Of a stretch of 64,000 nt of DNA, positions 45,046 to 53,184 are shown piece by piece. Position 1 is the first letter of the stretch. Each line of letters begins with the position of its first letter. A program made the translations under genes and the position numbers. The notes beneath the pieces were generated by a model. It made no database searches. It was not told where the DNA came from and worked only from the letters and a program-made list of their open reading frames with translations. This DNA comes from an uncultured Psychrobacter sp. (GTDB lineage Bacteria > Pseudomonadota > Gammaproteobacteria > Pseudomonadales > Moraxellaceae), in contig CANMUI010000003.1 of the NCBI GenBank assembly GCA_947501045.1, positions 186,001-250,000 on the forward strand. The letters are read 5' to 3'.

Positions 45046-46019
45046 CTTCTGATACCCTACCTCTAGTTTATTTTGGCAAACTGCCAGCTCGCGGCGATTT
45101 CGTCCGCGCGCGCACGCATATTAGTGAAACCAACCTTATTGACCAGTGGGTAAGCCAAGCATTGACAAGCGCTGGCGCTATATTGGATGAGACTGTAATA
45201 AATGATATAGCACAGCAGCAAGCCTACTTAAACTTTAGCCATGCTGATACCGCCTCCAATCAGGTCATCACCGGAGTGCTCGTTCCCAGTCATGATAGCA
45301 GTCATAGAAAATACCCACTTATCGGCTTTGCTCTTATGCATTTGGATAAACCCAAGAGTTGGATGAACTACCTACCTATTAAATCATCAAATTTGTGGGA
45401 TGATATTGAGACGGCTTTAAGCACTGCTAAGAGACAAACCGATGATAATCTAGCAACCGAGAATTTAAACCACTGTAAGCTCAGTGTTGACCCAAATGCC
45501 AGCACCTATTATTACGATTTTATCAATACCACGACCTTACAAGATATGACGGTACTCATGAATATCAGTAAAGCTCAGCTTATTCAGCAAATTATCGCTA
45601 CCGGGTTACTGTTCTTACCGACCTATACCAAAGGTTTTCATGGTCTTAATAAGTCTATTTGCTGGACCCTGAGTACTGACAAAGCCAGCGCTATACAACT
45701 GGCGAGCTTTTGGCATGATTTGATCAGCGGATTTTATCAGCCGCATCAGATATATCTCAATACTTATCTGTACCGCAGCGCTGATCATTATCGTTTACTA
45801 CTTAATTTTAGTAAGCCTGATGGTTATGTACTATGCCAGCTATCGAGCCCCAAAAGTGCTTATCCTGATGATTGGGTGGTGATTGCGCATAGCGACTGGA
45901 CACAAGGCTATATCGATGACGATATCGGTCTGACACGCTTTAATAAAATATTATTACAAGACGATATGTATCTTTATGATGCCAGACAACTGTTTAAAAA
46001 AACATTCTTGGCGCAGTAG
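45042..46019 (+). CDS. tagF: T6SS-associated protein TagF
   Basis: A 325-residue cytoplasmic protein. The TagF domain is recognised from its N terminus, VYFGKLPARGDFVRAR (about residues 9-24), and from SHRKYPLIGFALM (about 87-99). In Pseudomonas aeruginosa TagF represses T6SS assembly post-translationally by binding the Fha scaffold. No Fha, PpkA or PppA gene is seen here, so the target may differ. The C-terminal half (about 150-325) is less familiar. Its ATG overlaps the tssM stop by four bases, implying coupled translation. Confidence 0.9.
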   Translation: MTSDTLPLVYFGKLPARGDFVRARTHISETNLIDQWVSQALTSAGAILDETVINDIAQQQAYLNFSHADTASNQVITGVLVPSHDSSHRKYPLIGFALMHLDKPKSWMNYLPIKSSNLWDDIETALSTAKRQTDDNLATENLNHCKLSVDPNASTYYYDFINTTTLQDMTVLMNISKAQLIQQIIATGLLFLPTYTKGFHGLNKSICWTLSTDKASAIQLASFWHDLISGFYQPHQIYLNTYLYRSADHYRLLLNFSKPDGYVLCQLSSPKSAYPDDWVVIAHSDWTQGYIDDDIGLTRFNKILLQDDMYLYDARQLFKKTFLAQ

Positions 46020-46040
46020 CTGGCTTATGGCAGCAAATAA

Positions 46041-46072
46041 ATAATAGCAAGATTAAATAATAGCAAGATTAA
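46041..46072. repeat. 16-bp tandem duplication before the OmpA-family gene
   Basis: ATAATAGCAAGATTAA occurs twice head to tail (46041-46056 and 46057-46072) without mismatch, just upstream of the AAAGG ribosome site of the next gene. Confidence 0.85.
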
Positions 46073-46083
46073 AAAGGTATTTT

Positions 46084-46923
46084 ATGCAAGCCTACTCAAT
46101 GATCGCCGATAAACTAACAGGCCATTTAGGATATAAAAAAGGTCTGCTCTTGGCTATAACGGCATTATCAATCAGTGCCGCTGTGTTTGCTGATCATAAT
46201 GCAGAGCACACAGCTAGTAGCAATGAAAACATACCGGTTGTTATCAAAGGCGTGGTCGCTACCAGCTCAGACAAGCAGCAACTGCTCGATAAGCTCAAAA
46301 CACAATACCCAAACAAACCGATTAGAGATGAGATTGAAGTACGCTCCAACATCAGCTTGCCCACCAATTGGCAACAAATCGCGACCGCGATTATCGACAG
46401 CGACATCTCAAACATTCGTCAAGGCCGTATCGACATTCATGGCACTACCATCGGTTTGCATGGCAAAGTGAGCAGCCTTGAGCAAAAGCAAGCCATTCAA
46501 AACCGTATTCATAGTCGTTTAACCGACCTCTATCAGCTCGACAATCAACTAGTGGTTACCGCAGGCGAGCAAAGCCTCATCGATGATACCCTAGGCAACC
46601 GCATCGTCGAGTTTGAATCCGGCAGTGCTACCTTGACCCCAAGAGGTTTAGGGATATTAGATGACATGGCAGGGGTGATCCAAAGCATTGGTGACAAACC
46701 CGTCCTTATCACCGGACATACCGATAATGTTGGCAACCCAGCCGCCAATCTGGTGCTATCAAACGAGCGCGCCGAAGCGGTCAAGCAGTACCTTATTGGC
46801 CGTAATATAGACGCCGCTCGTCTGAGTACCACGGGCAAAGGTGATGCTGATCCGATTGCCAGTAACGACACCCCCGAGGGGCGCACTCGTAACCGCCGCA
46901 TCGAATTTACCCTTGGCGAATAA
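46084..46923 (+). CDS. tagN: OmpA-family peptidoglycan-binding protein, TagN-like
   Basis: A 279-residue exported protein with an N-terminal hydrophobic signal (about residues 18-36, ending VFA-DH). A middle region has two BON-like repeats (about 45-160: VIKGVVATSSDKQQLLDKLK and IDIHGTTIGLHGKVSSLEQK). The C-terminal OmpA domain has FESGSATLTPRG, LITGHTDNVGNPAANLVLS and a closing RTRNRRIEF, with the Asp and Arg that bind diaminopimelate. It can anchor the T6SS to peptidoglycan, a job done in other systems by an OmpA domain on TssL. The symbol follows Acinetobacter T6SS naming by position. Confidence 0.8.
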   Translation: MQAYSMIADKLTGHLGYKKGLLLAITALSISAAVFADHNAEHTASSNENIPVVIKGVVATSSDKQQLLDKLKTQYPNKPIRDEIEVRSNISLPTNWQQIATAIIDSDISNIRQGRIDIHGTTIGLHGKVSSLEQKQAIQNRIHSRLTDLYQLDNQLVVTAGEQSLIDDTLGNRIVEFESGSATLTPRGLGILDDMAGVIQSIGDKPVLITGHTDNVGNPAANLVLSNERAEAVKQYLIGRNIDAARLSTTGKGDADPIASNDTPEGRTRNRRIEFTLGE

Positions 46924-46944
46924 TATAGAAAAGAGGCAACCGTT

Positions 46945-49587
46945 ATGCTCCGTATAACCAATACCCCCCTGCCCATGATCGCTGACAGACTCTACGGTGC
47001 TGAGAGCAGCACCCAAGCGCTAACGCCAAGCATGCGCCAAGATATCGGTCATCATCAAGTGTGGCTCAACTGTTTGCTGGATGCTACTGATGAAAGTGAG
47101 CTGATTACTACAATCAGGCACCGTAATCAGCAACACGGCATCGATACCTACGTGCTACAGGTCTATATCCATGAGCGTCACCTACCCGCCTTTGCGCCAC
47201 TAACCTCTCTACTGGGTAGCGCACTGACCTTAAGCTTTGATGTCTCCAGTGGCATGGCTTATCGTCATCTGTATATTATCAATGGTCAGCAGATTGATGT
47301 TGATGGCAGCTATGGCTATTACCGTCTTATTGCCCAGCCCAGCACCTATCAATTGCACCAATACACGCGTAATCAGATAGACACCAAGATACCGGTACAA
47401 GCGATGGTCGCTGAGCGCAGTGCGCCCTTTGAGATTGACGTAGTGGATGACAGTGGCAGTGTTGCCAGTAATAATAGTACCAGCTGGACACCAGTGCGTA
47501 TGACCCAGTGGCAGATGAGCGACTGGAGTCACATTTGCGAGCGTCTCTCGCGTCAAGGACTCAGCGCTTATCTAAAGCACAGTCAAACAAAGCAGCATAC
47601 CCCGCCTAAGCTTATCATTACCTCTGCCTACCCCAGCACTGAGGACGGCATTAGCTCCAACATTGGCGCATTGCGTTTCGGTCAAGTATTGCATGACCGT
47701 GTGGACGCGCCTATTATCGCTATTAGCGAGCAGTATGCGGCCCAGCCAAGTCACGTGAGTGTACAGCGCTTTAACAGTCTTGCAGTCTCCCACCCCGCGC
47801 AGTCAGCGGATGTGGCGAACCAAACTAGCCCCTCGGCCCTAACCTTTGACACCCCAGCCGCCTTTGCGCCCGTCACTGATACCGAAACCATAGATGAAGC
47901 CAGCATAATAGCAAATCAACATCATAGCCGTTACCGCATCTATAAAGCCCTTACTACCGCCACTGACCTAAACATCGCCGATACCTTTATCTTAACCGAT
48001 CACAGCTCATTGAATCATCATTACCGCGCCACACAAATCTTGCATTTAGCGCGTAATAGCCTGAGCCATATCACTGGACTCACCAATAGCCGTCGCCACC
48101 AGCAGCGTCACGCCTCAACCTTGGATGCGGGCAGCCACTTGACCCAGCTGACCTTAATCAGTGCTGATACGCCTTGGATCGGTCATCTCTATAGCAGAAA
48201 CGTACTACCACCAATGACCGGTATTACCGGCATGCAAAGCGATAGTGATAGCCGCAACCATATCACCCCAACCCATAGCTACTTACTGCACAACCCTGCG
48301 CAAGCCATCAATCGCCTTGAGGTACAAGCAGGCAGCAACTATGGCAGCCACTTCACCCATAGAATCGATGATCAAACCCTAATACAGTCCATTGGTGATG
48401 GTGAGCATCTGATCAATACCGGTAGCCTCCTCACCCAAACTCGCCCTAGCTTATTCACTACCGATAGCGAGCAAGCAGTAGAGAGCGGTTATCGCCATCA
48501 AGACAGTAATCTTGCTGAATGGATCAGCGATCATAGAGAGGACAACGCCTACTCACAGTTTAACGTTAAAGATGGTCAAGTGAGTGCCACCTTAAAGATG
48601 GGTGTGATTAATCCAGCAGCAAACGGTACGAAACGTCAAGGCATTAGCGCCACGACCAACGCGCAGATCAATATCAAGTCAGGTGAAGCTTTAGTTTTAT
48701 CCACCCAAGCCCAGACCCACGCGCAAGCCCAAGAGCACAACTATCAACAGCACACCCCTACTCTAACGCAAACGGCACTAGGTGGTCAGCACTTGGCAGA
48801 GCGACTAACCCAATTGGCGACAGGCTTAGGTCGTAGCGTTAACAACCATAAAGTGATTAAAACCCAGCTTGAGACGATAGCGAAAGAACAACAGACCCAG
48901 ACGCACCAACAAACGCCATTCACACTTATAGATAGTAATGCCGACATCAGCTATGTCAGCGCAGATACGATTATTCATAGAACCATGGGTGAGATGATCA
49001 CAACGACGCAGCAAGACATGAGGATCAGTAGTGGTGATAGTCATAGCCAAATTAGTAGCGAATCGCTCAACATCGTAGCCGACGGTCAAGTGAGCTTCAC
49101 TAACGCCAAAGAAAATATCACTCTCTCCGCGCATACAGGGAAAATGGAAGCCACGGCTAAGCAAGATGTGAACATCACCTCCTCTACCAAAGAGGTTGAG
49201 GTTGTTGCAACCAATAAGATTACGATAACGGCAGGGGGTGCGAGTATTACTCTTGATGGGTCTAATATTACGATTGCTGCCAAAGAGGTGACGGAAAAGG
49301 GCGGTAAGCATTCTAAGGCTGGGGGCGCGGTTGATAGTAGTTATTTATCGCGCCTACCTTTTGATAAGCTGCTAGAAAAGGAATTCTTTGATGAGCAAAT
49401 TCAGTTAGTTGACCCGATGGGCAATCCACTACCAAATATGAAATATCTACTAACGGGAAAGAATGTCAATATAAAGTCAGAATCAGATGTTGAAGGTAAA
49501 ACGCCTCGTATCGATTCAGGGGATAAAGAAGACGAGATAAAAATGCAGTTAGTCTGGTCTACATTCAATAATAGAAATAATAAGTAG
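46945..49587 (+). CDS. vgrG: T6SS spike protein VgrG (TssI)
   Basis: An 880-residue VgrG. The gp27-like base (about 20-420) shows TDESELITTIRHR, MAYRHLYIINGQQIDVDGSY and DHSSLNHHYRATQILHLARN. The gp5-like needle and a DUF2345-type beta-helix follow (about 500-800), ending in repeated strands such as VEVVATNKITITAGGASITL. After it, residues about 815-880 form an extra tail with QIQLVDPMGNPLPNMKYLLT, typical of the transthyretin-like extensions that hold effectors. The ORF is followed 9 bases later by the putative effector. Composition becomes AT-richer from about 49.3 kb. Confidence 0.95.
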   Translation: MLRITNTPLPMIADRLYGAESSTQALTPSMRQDIGHHQVWLNCLLDATDESELITTIRHRNQQHGIDTYVLQVYIHERHLPAFAPLTSLLGSALTLSFDVSSGMAYRHLYIINGQQIDVDGSYGYYRLIAQPSTYQLHQYTRNQIDTKIPVQAMVAERSAPFEIDVVDDSGSVASNNSTSWTPVRMTQWQMSDWSHICERLSRQGLSAYLKHSQTKQHTPPKLIITSAYPSTEDGISSNIGALRFGQVLHDRVDAPIIAISEQYAAQPSHVSVQRFNSLAVSHPAQSADVANQTSPSALTFDTPAAFAPVTDTETIDEASIIANQHHSRYRIYKALTTATDLNIADTFILTDHSSLNHHYRATQILHLARNSLSHITGLTNSRRHQQRHASTLDAGSHLTQLTLISADTPWIGHLYSRNVLPPMTGITGMQSDSDSRNHITPTHSYLLHNPAQAINRLEVQAGSNYGSHFTHRIDDQTLIQSIGDGEHLINTGSLLTQTRPSLFTTDSEQAVESGYRHQDSNLAEWISDHREDNAYSQFNVKDGQVSATLKMGVINPAANGTKRQGISATTNAQINIKSGEALVLSTQAQTHAQAQEHNYQQHTPTLTQTALGGQHLAERLTQLATGLGRSVNNHKVIKTQLETIAKEQQTQTHQQTPFTLIDSNADISYVSADTIIHRTMGEMITTTQQDMRISSGDSHSQISSESLNIVADGQVSFTNAKENITLSAHTGKMEATAKQDVNITSSTKEVEVVATNKITITAGGASITLDGSNITIAAKEVTEKGGKHSKAGGAVDSSYLSRLPFDKLLEKEFFDEQIQLVDPMGNPLPNMKYLLTGKNVNIKSESDVEGKTPRIDSGDKEDEIKMQLVWSTFNNRNNK

Positions 49588-49596
49588 GATAAATAA

Positions 49597-50589
49597 ATGG
49601 TCACAAAAATAAAGACTAAGACGAATACTACTGTAAATAGCTGTACACCAGTGAGTTGTACTTGTGAAGAGCTATGGTCTGTTTCTCAACAGTTTTGCCT
49701 AAAACGTTTAAGCGAAGAAGTGTCAGCAAACTCTTACAACTTTGTAGACAGTTATAGCGTAAGAGCCAGACGGATCGCAGGCACCTATGCACGGTTTTAT
49801 TTGGAAACTGAAGAAAACGGTGATCCAAGTAAAAAAGGCCGCTTTTACTGGATGGCACTTGGTGCCTTTGCTAGTAAGACTGTAGCTTGTACATTAGAAC
49901 ATCCTACTGTTAGGTTAGGTCGTTTTCCTAACGATCTAATAGTAACGGCTTCAGACTGGTTTGGACAAGGTAATTTTTGGTTGTTTCAGGATATCGCTGG
50001 ATGGCACCATTACTATAGTAAGTTTGGGTCTGAAGTTTTTTTTAAATGTATGAGTAAGCGAAACACTAATACACTTGTTCCTGAGATAAAATCAGCTATC
50101 TATAAAGCAGACTGGGCAAAAGATTCATTATCCAAAATCAATAATCTCAGAAGCAACGAATTTATAAAAAAAGGCTTTGATGAAGTTAAGAAGTTCGAGA
50201 ATGCTCGTCTCAAAAACAATAAACTAAAAGCTCAATACCAAAATTTATTAATTATAGCTGAACATGAACAAGGTGAGATTTTACAGCCTCTAATATACGA
50301 AGGCTGGAGAAACAGGCGTGAAATCGATTCAATGGGACTGTTTAGTTGGCTTGCACCTAATGTTGCCTTGTTTTTTACTAGTGATTGCTCTACTAACACT
50401 GAAAGATATATCTCACATGCGCCTGAGGGTACTGTAGTTTATGATTATGACAGTCGTATGACATGGATCAATCAGGTTGCTAAAAAATTTCATGGCTTGA
50501 TGCAAACTGAAACTACCTATATGGAGACACAGCTGCGAACCATGGCAGGCTGGTACAACAAGGCAGACCGTTGGGTCAATTTTAATTAG
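49597..50589 (+). CDS. Putative VgrG-linked T6SS effector
   Basis: A 330-residue soluble protein, 9 bases after vgrG and 8 bases before a lipoprotein gene. There is no signal peptide. The middle has ALGAFASKTVACTLEHP (about residues 86-102) and QGNFWLFQDIAGWHHYYSKF (about 126-145). A central basic helix is followed by LLIIAEHEQGEILQPLIYE (about 225-243), whose His-Glu-Gln could be catalytic. The pattern weakly recalls DUF2515 proteins, but I cannot confirm it. The order spike, cargo, envelope protein suggests a toxin delivered by VgrG. The gene is clearly AT-richer than vgrG, as expected for acquired cargo. Confidence 0.6.
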   Translation: MVTKIKTKTNTTVNSCTPVSCTCEELWSVSQQFCLKRLSEEVSANSYNFVDSYSVRARRIAGTYARFYLETEENGDPSKKGRFYWMALGAFASKTVACTLEHPTVRLGRFPNDLIVTASDWFGQGNFWLFQDIAGWHHYYSKFGSEVFFKCMSKRNTNTLVPEIKSAIYKADWAKDSLSKINNLRSNEFIKKGFDEVKKFENARLKNNKLKAQYQNLLIIAEHEQGEILQPLIYEGWRNRREIDSMGLFSWLAPNVALFFTSDCSTNTERYISHAPEGTVVYDYDSRMTWINQVAKKFHGLMQTETTYMETQLRTMAGWYNKADRWVNFN

Positions 50590-50597
50590 ATAAGTAG

Positions 50598-51794
50598 ATG
50601 AGTATGTTTAAACAATTAACTTATTTTATTTTTTATATCTCCATTATTTTAACGGCTACTTCTTGCCAAGCCGAACCAGAGGTCACTATGCCTGATAAAC
50701 CGTTAGAGATTGTTTTAAATACAACTGCAAAAGCATTGTATGAGAGCAATCCTGAATATACAGCGTTTCAAGAAAACGATGCTCAGCCTATGGGAGTTAC
50801 GTTTCAAGGCTATAACTTTCCTACTTCTAACATGGCAACCACCACCTTTATTTATCCTAATGGGCAAATAACTTTAAATAATGTCGTTACGGTTATGGGG
50901 TTAGATAACCTCAAAGATAATGACCGTTCTTTAGAGTTTCTTTCCATATCTTTTTTTCTTCGTGATGAAAGTAATAATATTACTGACGAAAAAGCCTACG
51001 ATCAAACTATGACTTTATTTGATGAGCTTGAGAATAAAGGATGGGTTTTTAATTATAGTATTGGATCTCCACGTCTTTTTAAACAAGACAGCTTTGATTT
51101 TACAATTGCGGATCATACAAGCGATTTAAATTTAGACTTTACTTACCCTCTCACCTTTGAAGAATGGATGCAACTAGATGATATACATACATGGCAACTA
51201 CGCCATGGTACAGATGTTTTTATGGATATACGTTACAACAGGCAAACCGACCCTGCCACAAACAACCGATATTATTTGATGGACTTAGATATTCTTAGTG
51301 AAAAAGAGTTAGTGCAACAGATGGTAGACTCCGTAAACAGAAATAGTTGGGATCAATACTATCCAGAAGAATACAAGGATTTACCGCTAGCAAGATTACA
51401 ATCAGAGACCCAAGCATTAGAGATGGGCTTAAACATCCAACAAGATCAGCCCGACTACACCCTACCCCTTGTACTAGAGAAGACAGGTATTGATACCAGT
51501 AAGTTTGTATCCATTGATCCCTATAAAATAACCTACGATGAATTTATGGGGCGTCAAGAGGCTGGCGAAGACATGACGCCTTACTACGAAAACCAGCCTA
51601 CCGCTAAATCTGAAATTACCAGTCAAGCCAAAGGACGTTGTCCAGCAAATCAGCCTTGCCCCAAACCAGGCTACTGGTTCACTTTAGCTAAAGAGAACAG
51701 CCGAGCTTACTTTAAGCAAGGTGACATTATGCCAGATTACCCTAACAATGATTGGGGCGAGGTGATTTGGCAGTTTGAGGGTGAGAAAGGATAA
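50598..51794 (+). CDS. Putative lipoprotein immunity partner
   Basis: A 398-residue lipoprotein with signal MSMFKQLTYFIFYISIILTATSC, where the lipobox cysteine is about residue 23. The mature part is mixed alpha/beta with many aromatic and acidic residues. The C terminus has CPANQPCPKPGYWFTLAKEN and then FKQGDIMPDYPNNDWGEVIW, a two-cysteine tail of a kind I associate with T6SS immunity proteins (CP..GxW...R.F..G..MP). Directly after a putative effector, an envelope location suggests it protects the cell against a toxin acting in the periplasm. Family and role are inference. It is AT-rich like its neighbour. Confidence 0.55.
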   Translation: MSMFKQLTYFIFYISIILTATSCQAEPEVTMPDKPLEIVLNTTAKALYESNPEYTAFQENDAQPMGVTFQGYNFPTSNMATTTFIYPNGQITLNNVVTVMGLDNLKDNDRSLEFLSISFFLRDESNNITDEKAYDQTMTLFDELENKGWVFNYSIGSPRLFKQDSFDFTIADHTSDLNLDFTYPLTFEEWMQLDDIHTWQLRHGTDVFMDIRYNRQTDPATNNRYYLMDLDILSEKELVQQMVDSVNRNSWDQYYPEEYKDLPLARLQSETQALEMGLNIQQDQPDYTLPLVLEKTGIDTSKFVSIDPYKITYDEFMGRQEAGEDMTPYYENQPTAKSEITSQAKGRCPANQPCPKPGYWFTLAKENSRAYFKQGDIMPDYPNNDWGEVIWQFEGEKG

Positions 51795-51870
51795 TTTATT
51801 ATTATTTCTACTTAACAGCCTTCGGGTGGTTTTTATCATAATTTAGCATACAAACTCTAATCACGACCAC

Positions 51871-52017
51871 TATCTGCAAAAAATAGATGCCACCGCTAGC
51901 CCTGAGTGTAGCAGATATACTTGCTTGACTACTAGATTGCGGTGACTTAGCTAGGAGTGTTATCGAGATAACAGGAACGCTACTGGCTAATAGTCACCGC
52001 TCTAGTGGACAAGCAAG
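51871..52017. repeat. Structured non-coding block with long imperfect inverted repeat
   Basis: CTTGCTTG (51920-51927) pairs with CAAGCAAG (52010-52017). Inside, CTAGA pairs with TCTAG, GCGGTGACT with AGTCACCGC, and TAGC with GCTA, giving arms of about 45 bases around a short centre. Just to the left TATCTGC (51871-51877) pairs with GCAGATA (51911-51917). CACCGCT occurs in both blocks. There is no T run, so it is not a standard terminator. It lies between the convergent immunity-candidate and tssA genes. Confidence 0.6.
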
Positions 52018-52041
52018 ATAGCAGCGAAAAGCAGGAGTGAC

Positions 52042-53184
52042 TCAATACTCCTCTTCAGATGACTCACGCTTAGGCTTGATACCTATCATGTCAGAAAGCA
52101 TCGCCAGCTGATCTTCGCTTTTTATGATATGAGCGAGCCATTGATCAAGGGGCATATCAGCCCAATCGATGGCGCGACCAAGCAAGAAGGTTACGGGACT
52201 GTGCGGCTCGTTGGTAGCAAAGTAGTCCTGAATTTGGCCTAATAGTTTAAGCGCTTGGCGACGATTGCTTTGATGATCGCGGCTTTTAGGATTAAAGCCA
52301 GTAGGTATTGAGTTTGCTAGAACTTGATCACTATGGTCTACAGCTGCCCTGTCGTCTGTTTGATGATCAGTGTTACTGTCTTCAAGATCTGCATTCTCAA
52401 ATGTCTCAGGGAGCAAAGGCGTTAGGTGCTGAGTAAGCGCTGTCAATAGATCGGTTACGGGTGCAAAGACTGGCGCGTCCATACCCATCAGATCGTTGAG
52501 CTGATCAGTCAGTTCCTGCCACTGCGCCGTAATAGTGCTAAGCTCAATCATAAGCGTTTGCTGCCAGTGCTCACTGCTGCTTTTTATTGCTTGATTATAG
52601 TCGCTAAGTGTAAACTCGCTACTGATTTCACTCTCTGGGTTTTGCTGGCGCTGCTTGTCGTGATCCCGAGCGGTTAAGTAGTAGTTATAGTTGTAATTGC
52701 CCGTTTTATTATCAGAGAGCGGTAGCTGCTTTAGATCATCAGTTAGCGTTTTCACGAACCAAGACAGCAGCCCTGCCCTAATATCCATGCTGTCATCTTC
52801 GCCATCTAGCGAGGGATACATGGTCAACCAATACTCGTCATTGAGCGCTTGTAGCAGACTTAGTCCATGACTGATACCAGCCAGATGATCAGTGTGACTG
52901 AGCGCATCGACGTACCATAATGCCAGCTTGATGTCTTTACTGGTATGGCTTAGTAAGTCTGCACATTGGTTTTTGACAAAGTCCCAATCAGCGACTTTGA
53001 GCTCAGTGACCCAGTTGCCTTGCGCTAAGAGTGGATCGTCCTCTTTACGGGCAGCGATAATGGCATCAATGCGAGGATCAAAGGTTAAATCCTCACCCAC
53101 GCCATGATGGCTATCAGTAATAGGAGCTATTAGCGTGTCTATGCTACTAAGTGAGCCAGTAAACGATGCATGATCAGCACTCAT
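52042..53184 (-). CDS. tssA: T6SS protein TssA (ImpA family)
   Basis: A 380-residue TssA with the ImpA N-terminal domain. GEDLTFDPRIDAIIAARKED (about residues 30-49) is followed by TELKVADWDFVKNQCADLL and ALNDEYWLTMYPSLDGEDDS, the classical block. TssA caps the growing sheath or primes baseplate assembly. The middle is acidic and variable (about 265-300). The C-terminal part (about 305-380) has RRQALKLLGQIQDYFATNEP and PVTFLLGRAIDWADMPL, as in short TssA proteins. Its ATG overlaps the clpV stop by one base (TAATG), so the two are translationally coupled. It is the last gene of its unit. Confidence 0.94.
   Translation of the reverse strand: MSADHASFTGSLSSIDTLIAPITDSHHGVGEDLTFDPRIDAIIAARKEDDPLLAQGNWVTELKVADWDFVKNQCADLLSHTSKDIKLALWYVDALSHTDHLAGISHGLSLLQALNDEYWLTMYPSLDGEDDSMDIRAGLLSWFVKTLTDDLKQLPLSDNKTGNYNYNYYLTARDHDKQRQQNPESEISSEFTLSDYNQAIKSSSEHWQQTLMIELSTITAQWQELTDQLNDLMGMDAPVFAPVTDLLTALTQHLTPLLPETFENADLEDSNTDHQTDDRAAVDHSDQVLANSIPTGFNPKSRDHQSNRRQALKLLGQIQDYFATNEPHSPVTFLLGRAIDWADMPLDQWLAHIIKSEDQLAMLSDMIGIKPKRESSEEEY

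Noticed and set aside
51920..52017. An integron attC site or rho-independent terminator
   Set aside because: The palindrome lacks the conserved GTTRRRY/RYYYAAC ends of attC sites and has no T run. No integrase or cassette array is in the window.
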